A stretch of 32,769 nt of DNA from positions 1 to 32,769 of the forward strand of contig CAXTHM010000044.1 of assembly GCA_964244115.1 (NCBI GenBank), given 5' to 3'. Positions 6,809 through 15,892 of this stretch are shown here, one piece after another (position 1 is the first letter of the stretch; each line of letters starts with the position of its first letter). Position numbers and translations under genes: made by a program. This stretch comes from CADCWK01 sp964244115. GTDB taxonomy: Bacteria > Chloroflexota > Chloroflexia > Thermomicrobiales > UBA6265. The notes under the pieces were generated by a model. It ran no database searches. It was not told the origin of the DNA and worked only from the letters and a program-made list of their open reading frames with translations.

Positions 6809-8632
6809 TCAGCCGCGGTCGGGCGCCGCGGCCGGCTGGCCGGCTCGGGAGATGAGGTCGCGGCCGCTGGTCAGGCCGGGGCCGGTCGTCCCGTCGATGT
6901 CGCGCTGCTGACGCTGGAGGTCGTAGAGCCGGCGATAGAACCCGTCCTGCGTCAGGAGGTGATCGTGGGTGCCACGCTGGGTGATCTCGCCGTCCTCCAC
7001 CACCAGGATCTCGTCGGCGTCGCGGACGGAGTCCAGCCGCTGGGCGATCACGATGCTGGCCCGCCCCGCCCGGAGGCGGCGCAGCGCCGCCTGGATCGTC
7101 GCCTCGGTCTGCGAATCGACGCTGGAGGTGGCATCGTCGAGGATCAGGACATGGGGATCGGTCAGCAGCGCTCGCGCGATCGCGATCCGCTGCCGCTGCC
7201 CGCCGGACAGCGAGACGCCGCGCTCCCCCGTGACCGTGTCGTAGCCGTCGGGGAAGCGCGAGATGAAGCTGTGCGCCCCGGCCGACTTCGCCGCTTCGAT
7301 GATCTCCTCCCGGCTGGCACCCGGGCGGCCGAAGGCGATGTTCTCGTCGATCGGCAGCCCGAAGATGAACGTCTCCTGCGAGACGGTCGAGACCTCGGCC
7401 CGGAGCGAATCGAGCGTCACGTCGCGGACATCGTGGCCGTCGAGCGTGACCGATCCCTCGTCGACATCGTAGAACCTCGGCAGGAGCTGGGCGATGGTCG
7501 ACTTGCCCGAGCCGGTCGGGCCGACCAGCGCCACGGTCTGCCCCGGGCGGACCGTGAAGGTGATGTCCTTCAGAGCCGGCTCGGTCCCCTGCGGGTACGT
7601 GAAGGTGACGCCCTCGAAGCGGACGTTCCCCCGGACCGTGGCCTTGTCGAGCACGACGGCATCGGGCCGGTCGGAGATCGTCGGCCGCTCGTCGAGGACC
7701 TCGAAGATGCGCTGGCCGGAGGCGATCGCCCGGGCGATCCGGTTGACGAGGAAGCCGAGCCAGCGGATCGGCTCCGAGGCGATCACGAGGTAGCGGCTGA
7801 ACGCGACCAGGACGCCGACCGAGATCGCGCCGCTGATGACCTGCAGGCCACCGACCCAGATCACGGCGACCGTCCCGACCCCGGATAGCATCACGATCAG
7901 CGAGAACGAGAACGACCACTGCCGACTGGCCCGCAGGTTCCGGCGGAAGAGCTGGTTGAGCTCGCCCTCGAACCGGCGGATCTCCTGCTGCTCCTGCGCG
8001 AACGCCCGCACGACCCGGGTGCCGGCGACGTTCTCCTGGAGCTGGGCGGTCATCGACCCGAACTGCTGCTGGATGCCGGCGAACAGCGGCCGCATCTCAT
8101 TGCCGAAGCGATAGGTGAAGTAGATCAGCGGCGGGAAGATCACCATCGAGAGGATCGCGAGTTTCCAGTCCTCCCGGAGCAGGAGGATCGCGACGAAGAG
8201 CAGGGTCCCGATCAGGAGCGGGATCGTCCGGAGGCCGAACATCAACATACCGCGGACGTTATTGATGTCGTCGGTCGCCCGGCTCATGAGCTGGCCCGAC
8301 GAGATCCGGTCGTAGAAGCTGAACGGCATCCGCTGGAGGTGCCGGTAGAGGTCGTCCCGGATCTGATACCCGGCCTGCTCCGCGACCTTCTGCAGCAGGT
8401 AGACCCGGATGAACGTGAAGATGCCCTGTAGGACCGACAACCCGAGGTAGAGCAGCGCCATCTGCCAGAGCCAGGTCCGGTCGCCGTCCCGGATCCCCCG
8501 GTCGATCGCCGTCGCCAGCACGAGCGGCAGCGACAACTGGAAGGCAAGCGCGGTGAACAGGCTGATGTAGCCAAGGATCAGGCCGGACCGGTAGGGCGTC
8601 ACGTAGCGGAGGATGCGGATCAGGGTCGGCAC
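6809..8632 (-). CDS. ABC exporter half-transporter, subunit with degenerate ATP-site residues
   Basis: A 607-residue type IV ABC exporter, first gene of the leftward exporter operon. The membrane domain fills about residues 15-310. The ATPase has Walker A GPTGSGKST and signature LSGGQ. The residue after Walker B is Asp instead of catalytic Glu (ILILDDATSS), and the switch position is Gln in VIAQRL instead of His. These two changes mark the non-hydrolysing site of heterodimeric exporters such as TM287/288 and BmrCD. The membrane part shows the usual coupling-helix block DRISSGQLMSRATDD. It is expected to pair with the product of 4927-6732. Upstream (8633-8987) is non-coding and must hold the operon promoter. 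Confidence 0.92.
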   Translation of the reverse strand: MPTLIRILRYVTPYRSGLILGYISLFTALAFQLSLPLVLATAIDRGIRDGDRTWLWQMALLYLGLSVLQGIFTFIRVYLLQKVAEQAGYQIRDDLYRHLQRMPFSFYDRISSGQLMSRATDDINNVRGMLMFGLRTIPLLIGTLLFVAILLLREDWKLAILSMVIFPPLIYFTYRFGNEMRPLFAGIQQQFGSMTAQLQENVAGTRVVRAFAQEQQEIRRFEGELNQLFRRNLRASRQWSFSFSLIVMLSGVGTVAVIWVGGLQVISGAISVGVLVAFSRYLVIASEPIRWLGFLVNRIARAIASGQRIFEVLDERPTISDRPDAVVLDKATVRGNVRFEGVTFTYPQGTEPALKDITFTVRPGQTVALVGPTGSGKSTIAQLLPRFYDVDEGSVTLDGHDVRDVTLDSLRAEVSTVSQETFIFGLPIDENIAFGRPGASREEIIEAAKSAGAHSFISRFPDGYDTVTGERGVSLSGGQRQRIAIARALLTDPHVLILDDATSSVDSQTEATIQAALRRLRAGRASIVIAQRLDSVRDADEILVVEDGEITQRGTHDHLLTQDGFYRRLYDLQRQQRDIDGTTGPGLTSGRDLISRAGQPAAAPDRG

Positions 8633-8987
8633 GCGGAAACCCTCCCAAGGGTCTGGTCGACAGCGCAGGGCGAGCCAACCCGGTGAGGTGGAGCTGGTGA
8701 CGGGGTCGAATCCGGCCGCTCCCAGCCGACGGACGGGCAGCCGGGGAGGGAGAACGGCGACCGGCCGGCGTCCGGGCGGCCAGCCGGGACAGGAGCCGCG
8801 GAATGCCGCGGGGGTGTCGGCGATCCGTGGGGCGAGCGCGAGTATCGACGGCGCCCGGCGGCGGGACGGGGACGGTCCGGAATGGTCAGGTCCGGAGAGC
8901 GTTTGCCATCCTACCTATCGGACGGACCGGTGTCCATACCCCGGACGCCCCATGCTGAGACCGATGCGCGGCGAGCCGGCGAGCGGG
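8633..8987. other. Intergenic region between exporter operon and DUF427 gene
   Basis: This 355-bp high-GC gap lies upstream of the leftward exporter operon and downstream of the leftward DUF427 gene. Open frames crossing it are extensions or shadows. No clear hairpin with a T-tract and no good sigma-70 pair was found, though the exporter promoter should be here. Confidence 0.4.
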
Positions 8988-9485
8988 CTACCAGCCCATC
9001 GAGCCGGGGATGCCCTTGAACGGGCCGACGACATCCGTCGTCACCCAGCCGCCGTAGAAGCCGCCCGGCTGCGGGGTGACCTGCTCGCCGTCGACGGTGA
9101 CCGCGTTGAAGGGCGCCGCGTAGAAGGCGATGTGATCCCGGATCGGCTCGAAGCCCCGGGACGGGTCGGGGTAGCTCCAGCCGACGCGGTCGAGGAAACG
9201 AGCTCCGGACCGGACCGACCAGTAGCGGGCGGCGCCCTTCCATTCGCAGTAGGATGAACCGGCGGCGGCTTCGAGCAGATCCGTCCGGATATCCTCGGTC
9301 GGGATGTAGTAGACCGGCGGGTGGGACGTCTCCAGTACCCGCCAGGCCCGGCGCGTATCGACGACCGTCTCGTCGCCGAGCGTGATCACGATGTGGCGAT
9401 CGGTCTGTTCGAGCCGGGGTGGACGCGGGTAGGCCCAGACCGATTCCTGTCCCGGGGCCGTGGTCGCTGGTGTCGGTGGTCGCAT
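8988..9485 (-). CDS. DUF427 domain protein
   Basis: A 165-residue DUF427 protein. The core has the family landmarks: an RVLETSHPPVYYIPTEDI segment, the SYCEWKGAARYWSV block, and FYAAPFNAVTVDGEQV near the C-terminus. DUF427 proteins are small beta-rich proteins of unknown biochemical role, common in actinobacteria and Chloroflexota. The ATG at 9485 is chosen because GAGAGGA lies just upstream; the longer open frame adds an arginine-rich stretch that is not family-like. It is divergent from the GT4 gene at 9626. Confidence 0.82.
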   Translation of the reverse strand: MRPPTPATTAPGQESVWAYPRPPRLEQTDRHIVITLGDETVVDTRRAWRVLETSHPPVYYIPTEDIRTDLLEAAAGSSYCEWKGAARYWSVRSGARFLDRVGWSYPDPSRGFEPIRDHIAFYAAPFNAVTVDGEQVTPQPGGFYGGWVTTDVVGPFKGIPGSMGW

Positions 9486-9625
9486 CGGTCTGTGGTCCTC
9501 TCGCCGGCCCCTGCACCGCCGTCGCTGCCCGGCGGCCCGGTGGCAGGGTCTGTCCTGGACATGGCGCAAGAACCCCGCCCGGAGGCTTCGGACCGGGAGC
9601 GGGGTCGACCGGACGGGACAGCGTG

Positions 9626-10744
9626 ATGCGGATCGGGCTCAACGCGCGACTGGTCGGGACGGGGCGGACCTATCGCCGGGCGGGGGTCAGCCGGTACATC
9701 GCCAGCCTGATCGAGCACCTGCCGGCGGCCCTCGGCCCGGCAGACGACCTGGTCGTCGTCGGGCGCCCGGACGAGGAGTCCGAGCCATCGTCAACCCTCG
9801 ATCGTCTGCGGCAGCACCCGGTCGCGCGGATCGCCTGGGAGCAGACCGCCCTACCGCTCACGGCCCGGCGGGGCCGGTGGGACCTGACGCACAGCCCGGT
9901 CAACGTCGCCCCGGTGCTGCCGTCCGGCCGCTCGGTCGTCACCGTCCACGACCTCGCCTTCATCATCGCTCCGGAGACGATGCCTGCCGGGAGGCGACAA
10001 TATCTGACGGCGCTGACCGCCCACTCCGTCCGCCACGCCGCCCGGGTGATCGCCGTCTCGGCGAGCACGGGCCGCGACCTGACGGCCCACTTCGGCGTCG
10101 ATCCCGACCGGATCACGGTCACGCCGCTGGCCGCCGAGCCGTGGTTCCGACCGACCGCCCCGGCGGTGCTCGCCGCGTTCCGGGAGCGCGTCGGATTGGG
10201 GCGCCCGTACGTCCTCAGCGTCGGCACCCGCGAGCCCCGGAAGAACACCGCCCTCCTCGTGCGGGCGTTCGCGACCCTCGCCGGCGAGATCGAGCATGAC
10301 CTCGTGCTGGTCGGTCCCGAGGGCTGGATGGGCGGCGAACTGGATCGGGCGCTGGCCGACCTCCCCGGAGCGGTTCGATCTCGCGTCCGGCTGACCGGCT
10401 TCGTCGACGACGAGGAACTGCCGCTCTGGTACGGGGCGGCCGATGTCTTCGCCTACCCGGCGCGGTACGAGGGGTTCGGGCTGCCGGTCCTCGAAGCGAT
10501 GGCCTGCGGGGTCCCGGTCGTGACCTCCGATGTGTCCAGCTTGCCGGAGGTGGCCGGCGACGCGGGCCTGCTGATCGATCCGTCGAGCGTCGATGACCTC
10601 GCGGCGGCGATCCGGCGTGTCATCGACGAGCCGGGACTGGCCGGCGATCTCCGGAAGCGAGGTCTGGAACGGGCCAGCCGCTATTCCTGGGCCGAGACCG
10701 CGCGCCTGACGGTCAGCGCCTATCACGCAGCGATCGGGCGATAA
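9626..10744 (+). CDS. Glycosyltransferase family 4 (GT-B fold)
   Basis: A 372-residue GT4 enzyme that transfers sugar from a nucleotide-sugar donor. The N-terminus MRIGLNARLVG and the glycine-rich acceptor loop open the first Rossmann domain. The second begins at VLSVGTREPRKN, the donor-site start. The EX7E motif is in YEGFGLPVLEAMACG, followed by GVPVVTSDVSSLPEVAGDAG. The layout resembles mannosyltransferases of WbaZ/mtfB type. Coding starts at ATG 9626, with an in-frame GTG one codon earlier; the long upstream frame overlaps the divergent DUF427 gene. thiL follows after about 50 bp on the same strand and may be co-transcribed. The acceptor is unknown. Confidence 0.9.
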   Translation: MRIGLNARLVGTGRTYRRAGVSRYIASLIEHLPAALGPADDLVVVGRPDEESEPSSTLDRLRQHPVARIAWEQTALPLTARRGRWDLTHSPVNVAPVLPSGRSVVTVHDLAFIIAPETMPAGRRQYLTALTAHSVRHAARVIAVSASTGRDLTAHFGVDPDRITVTPLAAEPWFRPTAPAVLAAFRERVGLGRPYVLSVGTREPRKNTALLVRAFATLAGEIEHDLVLVGPEGWMGGELDRALADLPGAVRSRVRLTGFVDDEELPLWYGAADVFAYPARYEGFGLPVLEAMACGVPVVTSDVSSLPEVAGDAGLLIDPSSVDDLAAAIRRVIDEPGLAGDLRKRGLERASRYSWAETARLTVSAYHAAIGR

Positions 10745-10796
10745 TCGGTCTGATGAACTGCGTGTCGCTTGCGGGCGACAGGGAGGTGTGGCGGCG

Positions 10797-11840
10797 GTGC
10801 GGGTCCGGGACATCGGGGAATTCGGTTTGATCTCGGCCCTGCGGGAGGCGCTGCCCGGCGCGGCGGCGGCTGGCCCAGCCGTCACGCTCGGGATCGGCGA
10901 CGACGCCGCGACCTGGCGCCCGCCGGCCGGCAGTTCGGTCCTGATCAGCACCGACAGTCTGGTCGAGGGCATCCACTTCCGACTCGATGACGGCTGGTCG
11001 GACTGGCCGAGCCTCGGCCACAAGGCGCTGGCCGTCAACCTGTCCGACATCGCGGCGATGGGTGCGGCCCCCGCCCTGGCGACGGTTTCCCTCGGTCTGC
11101 GCGGCGATGAGGACGTCGCGGACCTCGAGGCGGCCTACCGGTCGCTGGGTGACCTGGCGGCCCGGACCGGCTGCGTCGTCGCGGGGGGTGACATCGTCGC
11201 CTCCCCCGGCGCGGTGCTATGGCATGTGACGGTGTTGGGCGTCGCGCCCGATGGGCGGACCCTGACCCGGGCCGGCGCCCGTCCGGGCGACGTCATCGTC
11301 GCCAGCGGGACCCTCGGCGCCTCGGCCGCCGGGCTGGCGCTGCTCGGGATGGACCGGGCCGATCCGCGCCGACGGGCCGCGTCCGCCGACCTCCTGATCG
11401 AGGCGCACCTGCGGCCGGAACCGCGCCTGGCGCTGGGCAGACTCCTGCTGACCGAGGGCGCGACCGCCGCGATGGACCTCAGCGACGGGCTGCTCGGGGA
11501 CCTGCCGAAGATCCTGCGGGCCAGCGCCGTCGCGGCCGAGATCGACGCCGACGCGATCCCGATCGCCGCCGCCGTCCGGGCGCTGTTCCCCGACGACCGG
11601 TTCGCGATGGCGACCAGCGGCGGGGAGGACTACGAGCTCCTCGCCACCCTGCCACCCGATGCGGCCGACCGGATCATCGTTGCCGCCGCCGCGATCGGTT
11701 CGACCCTGACCCGGATCGGCGCCATCGTGCCGCGGCACCCGGATCGACCGGTGCTCGGCATCCGGGATCGGCAGGGCGAGATCCGTCCCGTCGATCACGG
11801 CGCCTTCGACCACTTCCGGGCCGCGGCGCCCGATCAGTAG
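10797..11840 (+). CDS. thiL: Thiamine-monophosphate kinase
   Basis: A 347-residue ThiL, which phosphorylates thiamine monophosphate with ATP to give thiamine diphosphate, the last step of cofactor synthesis. Landmarks in order are the DIGEFGLI N-terminus, LGIGDDAATW, the STDSLVEGIHF metal and substrate loop, NLSDIAAMGA, MDLSDGLLGDLPK and SGGEDYELL. I place the start at GTG 10797, ten bases after GGGAGG; GTG 10788 lies only one base after that site. No other thiamine gene is in the window. Its stop overlaps the end of the opposing PPOX gene by 7 bp. Confidence 0.95.
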   Translation: MRVRDIGEFGLISALREALPGAAAAGPAVTLGIGDDAATWRPPAGSSVLISTDSLVEGIHFRLDDGWSDWPSLGHKALAVNLSDIAAMGAAPALATVSLGLRGDEDVADLEAAYRSLGDLAARTGCVVAGGDIVASPGAVLWHVTVLGVAPDGRTLTRAGARPGDVIVASGTLGASAAGLALLGMDRADPRRRAASADLLIEAHLRPEPRLALGRLLLTEGATAAMDLSDGLLGDLPKILRASAVAAEIDADAIPIAAAVRALFPDDRFAMATSGGEDYELLATLPPDAADRIIVAAAAIGSTLTRIGAIVPRHPDRPVLGIRDRQGEIRPVDHGAFDHFRAAAPDQ

Positions 11841-12523
11841 AGGAAGCGGTACGCCTCCTCGAGGTCCAGGTCGATCGCTTCGGCCGTGACGTCGGTCAGC
11901 TTCTGGTGGTCCTTCCAGACGGTGCCCATCGACGAGACCCCCGACCGGTCCGGCCAGGTCTCCGGCTTCCACAGGTTCGAGCGGCGGAACGCCTTCTGGC
12001 AGTGGAGGAACGCCTCCTCGACCTCGACGACGATCGCCAGGCTGGGCACCTTTCCCTCGGCGGCGAGCTGGGCCAGGAGATCCGGGTCGGTTGTGATCCA
12101 GGCCGTCCCGTTGACCCGCAGTGTGTCGTCGTGGCCGGGGATCAGGAAGATCAGGCCGAGGTGCGGGTTCTCGGTGAGGTTGCGCAGCGAGTCCGCCAGG
12201 CGGTTGCCCGGCCGGTTCGGCAGGACGAGCGTGCGGTCGTCGAGGAACCGGACCAACCCGGCGGCGTCGCCCCGCGGCGAGACGTCGCACGTCCCGGACG
12301 CGGACGAGGTCGCGATCAGGTAGAACGGGGAGTGGTCGATGAAGCCGCGGAAGTGATGGTCGAGGTGGTCCCGGACCTTGCCCACGATCGCCGCGTTCGG
12401 CTCGGGGATCACCTCGCGGAGACCGGCGAGGTCCCGGACGCGGTGCATCCGGGCCCGCTCGACGGCGCTCGGAGCGGCGACTGGGACATCGACGGCGGTG
12501 TCGCCGCGTCCGGTGATGGTCAT
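11834..12523 (-). CDS. PPOX-type flavoprotein (MSMEG_1061-like, pyridoxamine-phosphate-oxidase fold)
   Basis: A 229-residue split-beta-barrel flavoprotein of the pyridoxamine-phosphate-oxidase fold. The SPFYLIATSSASGTCDVSPRGD block and the LPNRPGNRLADSLRNL block fit the actinobacterial-type PPOX subgroup typified by MSMEG_1061. Members bind FMN or F420 and reduce small molecules; the substrate is not predictable. The ATG at 12523 sits six bases after GGAGG; another ATG directly upstream is too close to it. The gene converges on thiL and overlaps its last 7 bp. Confidence 0.85.
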   Translation of the reverse strand: MTITGRGDTAVDVPVAAPSAVERARMHRVRDLAGLREVIPEPNAAIVGKVRDHLDHHFRGFIDHSPFYLIATSSASGTCDVSPRGDAAGLVRFLDDRTLVLPNRPGNRLADSLRNLTENPHLGLIFLIPGHDDTLRVNGTAWITTDPDLLAQLAAEGKVPSLAIVVEVEEAFLHCQKAFRRSNLWKPETWPDRSGVSSMGTVWKDHQKLTDVTAEAIDLDLEEAYRFLY

Positions 12524-13003
12524 CATGGGCCTCCAGGCTGATCGCCCGAATGGTTGCACCTCGCCTGTCGGACCGTCAAGACGCCGTTTCCAACGCGACG
12601 ACGAAAGCGGCCGACGGGACCGGGTAGATTGCCCCATCCCGTCGACGGTTTGGATGGTGGAACCGGTCGCTCAGAGCCGGGTTCGATCGACGGGCCGGAT
12701 CGTGGAGAAAACTCCTTCTCGACCTCTCCGCGGCTCATCCACTCGCTCAGCCGCCGGCAGCGGCTTCGACTCCCGAGCTACCCGGAGAGGGAAGCCGATC
12801 CCGCCATCGAGATCGTCTACCTCAGAAGCGTCTCAAGCGACCATCGCCTCCGACCGTCGAGGATCACCACTGACCGCTCCGGATAATGCCTACCAATTCC
12901 GTCGGGATTCCCGTATCCTGCCCCAGACCTCCCGCACGCGAGCGTCCGCGGCGGGGGCATCTCCAGTAAGTCGACGTGACGATCACAGCAAGGACCCGCC
13001 CGA
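12524..13003. other. Intergenic region with a divergent R1 repeat copy
   Basis: A 480-bp gap between the leftward PPOX gene and the rightward nitroreductase gene. It carries a diverged copy of the intergenic repeat at about 12703-12825. The remainder must hold both promoters, but no convincing pair of boxes was found. Confidence 0.5.
12703..12825. repeat. Diverged copy of intergenic repeat R1
   Basis: CTCTCCGCGGCTCATCCACTC, a GCAGCGGCTTCGACTCC block, CCCGGAGAGGG and a closing ATCGAGATCGTCTACCTC occur in the same order as in the copies at 22378 and 27494. Similarity is lower than among those, so this copy is older or truncated. Confidence 0.55.
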
Positions 13004-13621
13004 ATGACGATGATCGAACCCACGACCGCGCCGGCGAGCGTCATGACGATCAGCCAGACGATCCGATCCCGCCGCAGCGCCAAGCGCCTGCTCGATACGC
13101 CCGTCGATCGCGACGTGATCGAGCGCCTGCTCGAAGCGGCGACCTGGGCCCCCAATCACCACCTGACCGAACCCTGGCGGTTCTGGGTGATCAGCGGCGG
13201 CGCCCGCGAGCGCTTCGGCGAGGCGATGGCGGCCGGCGACCTCAATACCCATCGGGATGCCACCCCGGAGCAGCGCGAGACGATGCGCTCCTCGGCGATC
13301 GGCAAGGCTCACCGCGCCCCGGTGATCGTCGCCGTCGCCGCCGTGATGGCCGAGACGAACAAGAACCCGGACCTGGAGGAGATCACCGCGACCGCCGCCG
13401 CGATCCAGAACCTCCTCCTACAGGCCGAGGCCGAAGGGCTCGGGGCGATCTGGCGGACCGGCCGCTCCGCCTACGAGCCGGAGATGGCGCAGTTCTTCGG
13501 GCTCGCCGAGCGTGACCGGCTCCTCGGCTTCATCTATCTAGGTCACCCGGACCCGTCGGCTCCCCCCAGGGACAGTCAGCGCCAGCCCGTCGCCAGCGTG
13601 ACCACCTGGCTGGGCGACTGA
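13004..13621 (+). CDS. Nitroreductase family protein (FMN-dependent)
   Basis: A 205-residue nitroreductase-fold flavoprotein, which reduces nitro groups, quinones or similar acceptors with NAD(P)H through FMN. The FMN-binding start IRSRRSAKRLLDTPVD is present near residues 21-36, followed by EAATWAPNHHLTEPWRF and the dimer segment LLLQAEAEGLGAIWRTG. The closing FIYLGHPD is typical. A start at the second ATG of the frame, or at the Met before TISQTIRSRRS, is also possible. The methyltransferase gene follows after about 75 bp. Its natural substrate is unknown. Confidence 0.9.
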   Translation: MTMIEPTTAPASVMTISQTIRSRRSAKRLLDTPVDRDVIERLLEAATWAPNHHLTEPWRFWVISGGARERFGEAMAAGDLNTHRDATPEQRETMRSSAIGKAHRAPVIVAVAAVMAETNKNPDLEEITATAAAIQNLLLQAEAEGLGAIWRTGRSAYEPEMAQFFGLAERDRLLGFIYLGHPDPSAPPRDSQRQPVASVTTWLGD

Positions 13622-13695
13622 CGCATGATCGCGGCACCCTGACGGTGTCCCGTCCCGAGGATGAGGAGCGACGAGCCGGACGGGAGGAGGCAGAC

Positions 13696-14511
13696 GTGGC
13701 GGACGAGGGCTACCTGGCGACCGACCGGCGCATCTTCGGCGACGCGGCCGACACCTACCACCGCTTCCGGCCCGGCTACGACGCCGCCGTCTTCGACCGG
13801 CTGCGGGAACGGTGCGGGCTACAGCCCGGCATCGCCGCGTTCGAGATCGGCCCCGGGACCGGCCAGGCCACCCGGACGCTGCTGGGCCTGGGCGTCGACC
13901 CCCTGGTCGCGATCGAGCCGGACGAGCGCCTCGCCGCGCACATCGCCCGCGACGCGGACACCGACGGGCGGTCCGACGCCCTCCGACTCCTGGTCGCCCG
14001 GTTCGAGGACGCCAACCTCACGGACGGCGCCTTCGACCTCGGGGTGGCCGCGACGTCGTTCCACTGGCTGGACCAGCCCAGGGCGTTGATGGCGGTCGCC
14101 GCCGCCCTCCGGCCCGGCGGCTGGTGGGCCATGTGGTGGAACCTGTTCGGCGACGTCTTCGGCCCCGACCCATTCCATGAGGCGACGAAGCACCTGCTCG
14201 AAGGACCCGGCATCGCCCCGACCCTGTCCGATGGGGTGCGACCGTTCCCGCTCGATGCCGATGCCCGCCGGCGGGAGCTGCTGGCGACCGGGGCGTTTAC
14301 CGATGTCGGCTTCGAGCTCATCCGGCGGGTCGTCCCGTTCGACGCCGAGGCGACCGCCGGCCTGTACCGGACCTTCTCGGGCGTGGCCAGCCGGCCCGCG
14401 GCGGAACGCGAACGGATCGTCGCCGAACTGGCCCGAATCGTGGACGAGGAGTTCGGCGGGACGGTCGAGCGGACCGTCCTGACGCCGCTCCACACCGCCC
14501 GCCGGATCTGA
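13696..14511 (+). CDS. Class I SAM-dependent methyltransferase
   Basis: A 271-residue methyltransferase. SAM motif I is FEIGPGTGQAT, followed by an acidic motif II in LVAIEPDERLAAHI and the post-motif VAATSFHWLDQP, as in methyltransferase type 11 proteins. The substrate is unknown. GTG 13696 is chosen because a strong GGGAGGAGG lies five bases upstream; the longer frame from GTG 13645 lacks such a site. The order nitroreductase, methyltransferase, HAD, tsaE on one strand suggests read-through. Confidence 0.88.
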   Translation: MADEGYLATDRRIFGDAADTYHRFRPGYDAAVFDRLRERCGLQPGIAAFEIGPGTGQATRTLLGLGVDPLVAIEPDERLAAHIARDADTDGRSDALRLLVARFEDANLTDGAFDLGVAATSFHWLDQPRALMAVAAALRPGGWWAMWWNLFGDVFGPDPFHEATKHLLEGPGIAPTLSDGVRPFPLDADARRRELLATGAFTDVGFELIRRVVPFDAEATAGLYRTFSGVASRPAAERERIVAELARIVDEEFGGTVERTVLTPLHTARRI

Positions 14512-14609
14512 CACGGGTCCGACCGGTCACCTCGCCAATGACGTGGTACCGTGGCGCCCGCGCGATCGGCACGCACGCCCCCAGCGGGTCAGACCACCGG
14601 AGCCCCTTC

Positions 14610-15371
14610 ATGGACGACACCCAACCCACCGAACCGACGGCGTCATCACAGGGTGAGCGGATCGCCTTCCTGGTCGACGTCGACAACACCCTGCTCGATA
14701 ACGACGCCGCCAAGGAGGAGATCGACCGCAAGATGCGGCTCGTCCTCGGGGACGCCGAGACCGAGCGGTTCTGGGAGGCCTACGAGACGGTCCGGCGCGA
14801 GACCGGCCGGGTGGCGGTGCCTCAGGCGCTGGTCGAGTACCTCCGCGACCTGCCGGCCGAGACGGACGCGGCCGCCGCCCTCGACCGGCACATCGCGCTC
14901 GCCGACGCCCTGATCGGCGTGCCCTACGCCGATTACGTCTACCCCGGCGCGCTCGCCGCCCTCGCACGGCTCCGCGAGATCGGCCGGGTCGCGATCCTGA
15001 CCGAGGGCGACCCGGCGTTCCAGGCGACGAAGGTGGCCCGGGCCCAGCTCGCGGACGCCGTCGAGGGCTACGTCTTCGTTTGCCCGGACAAGAGCGCCTA
15101 CCTGCGGGAGGTGGCGGCGATCTTCCCGGCCGACCGGCTGGTGCTGGTCGAGGACAAGGCCACCAACATCGAGCGAGCCCGGCGGGTCTTCGCCGGGCTC
15201 GGCGTGCCCTTCTCCGGCATCTTCGTCCGGCAGGGCAAGTACGCGGCGGCGACCGCCCCGGACTGGCCCGGAGCGGAACTCACCGTCGACTCGGTCGGCG
15301 AACTGGCGGAGATGACGCCCGAGGCGATCGTCGCTGCGCTCCGGACGCGGATCGCGCCCAGCGACGCATGA
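14610..15371 (+). CDS. HAD-family hydrolase
   Basis: A 253-residue haloacid-dehalogenase-superfamily phosphatase. Motif I is FLVDVDNTLLDND with the nucleophile Asp, motif II is the Thr in AILTEGD, motif III the Lys in VCPDKSAYL, and motif IV LVLVEDKATNI. A helical cap lies between motifs I and II, so it is a type C1 member. The substrate is probably a small phosphate ester but cannot be named. The ATG at 14610 has GGAG seven bases upstream. The stop overlaps the tsaE start as ATGA, implying translational coupling. Confidence 0.88.
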   Translation: MDDTQPTEPTASSQGERIAFLVDVDNTLLDNDAAKEEIDRKMRLVLGDAETERFWEAYETVRRETGRVAVPQALVEYLRDLPAETDAAAALDRHIALADALIGVPYADYVYPGALAALARLREIGRVAILTEGDPAFQATKVARAQLADAVEGYVFVCPDKSAYLREVAAIFPADRLVLVEDKATNIERARRVFAGLGVPFSGIFVRQGKYAAATAPDWPGAELTVDSVGELAEMTPEAIVAALRTRIAPSDA

Positions 15372-15859
15372 CCGACCGGCGTCTGACGACGATCTCGCCC
15401 GAGGAGACGCGGGCCGTCGGCCGTCAGCTCGGCAACCTGCTCGGGGCCGGGGACGTCGTCCTGCTCCACGGCGACCTCGGCGCCGGCAAGACGACGCTCT
15501 CGCAGGGGATCGTCGCGGCCGGGCGCCCCGACATCGCCGTTCAGAGCCCGACGTTCACCCTGATCAACGAGTACCCGCCGACCGGCGACCGGCCGGCCCT
15601 CTTCCATATCGATCTCTACCGGCTGGACGGCCCGGACGATCTCGATACGATCGGGCTCGACGACCTGCTCGCCTCGGCCCCGGGCGTGACTCTGATCGAG
15701 TGGCCGGAGCGCCTCGGCCCGGACCTGCCCGACGACTACCTGCTCATCCAGATCGAACCGGCCGGGCCCGACACCCGCGAGATCACCCTCCGTGCGATCC
15801 CGGCCGACGGGCGTCACCGACGCATCCTCGACGCCCTGATCGCCCACCATCCCGTCTGA
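15368..15859 (+). CDS. tsaE: tRNA N6-threonylcarbamoyladenosine synthesis ATPase TsaE
   Basis: A 163-residue TsaE, the small ATPase that works with TsaB and TsaD to make t6A at position 37 of ANN-decoding tRNAs. The Walker A is GDLGAGKTT (about residues 35-43), then QSPTFTLINEY, HIDLYRL and the LIEWPERLG block, all typical. The length is normal. It shares ATGA with the upstream HAD gene. tsaB and tsaD, frequent neighbours, are absent here. Confidence 0.95.
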   Translation: MTDRRLTTISPEETRAVGRQLGNLLGAGDVVLLHGDLGAGKTTLSQGIVAAGRPDIAVQSPTFTLINEYPPTGDRPALFHIDLYRLDGPDDLDTIGLDDLLASAPGVTLIEWPERLGPDLPDDYLLIQIEPAGPDTREITLRAIPADGRHRRILDALIAHHPV

Positions 15860-15892
15860 GCGGCCTGCGGACGCTGCCTGCGGGCGCTATCC

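Noticed and set aside
5611..6855. Plus-strand open frame of 414 codons
   Set aside because: Antisense to the exporter gene with strong Walker and signature motifs; Asp/Arg-rich shadow.
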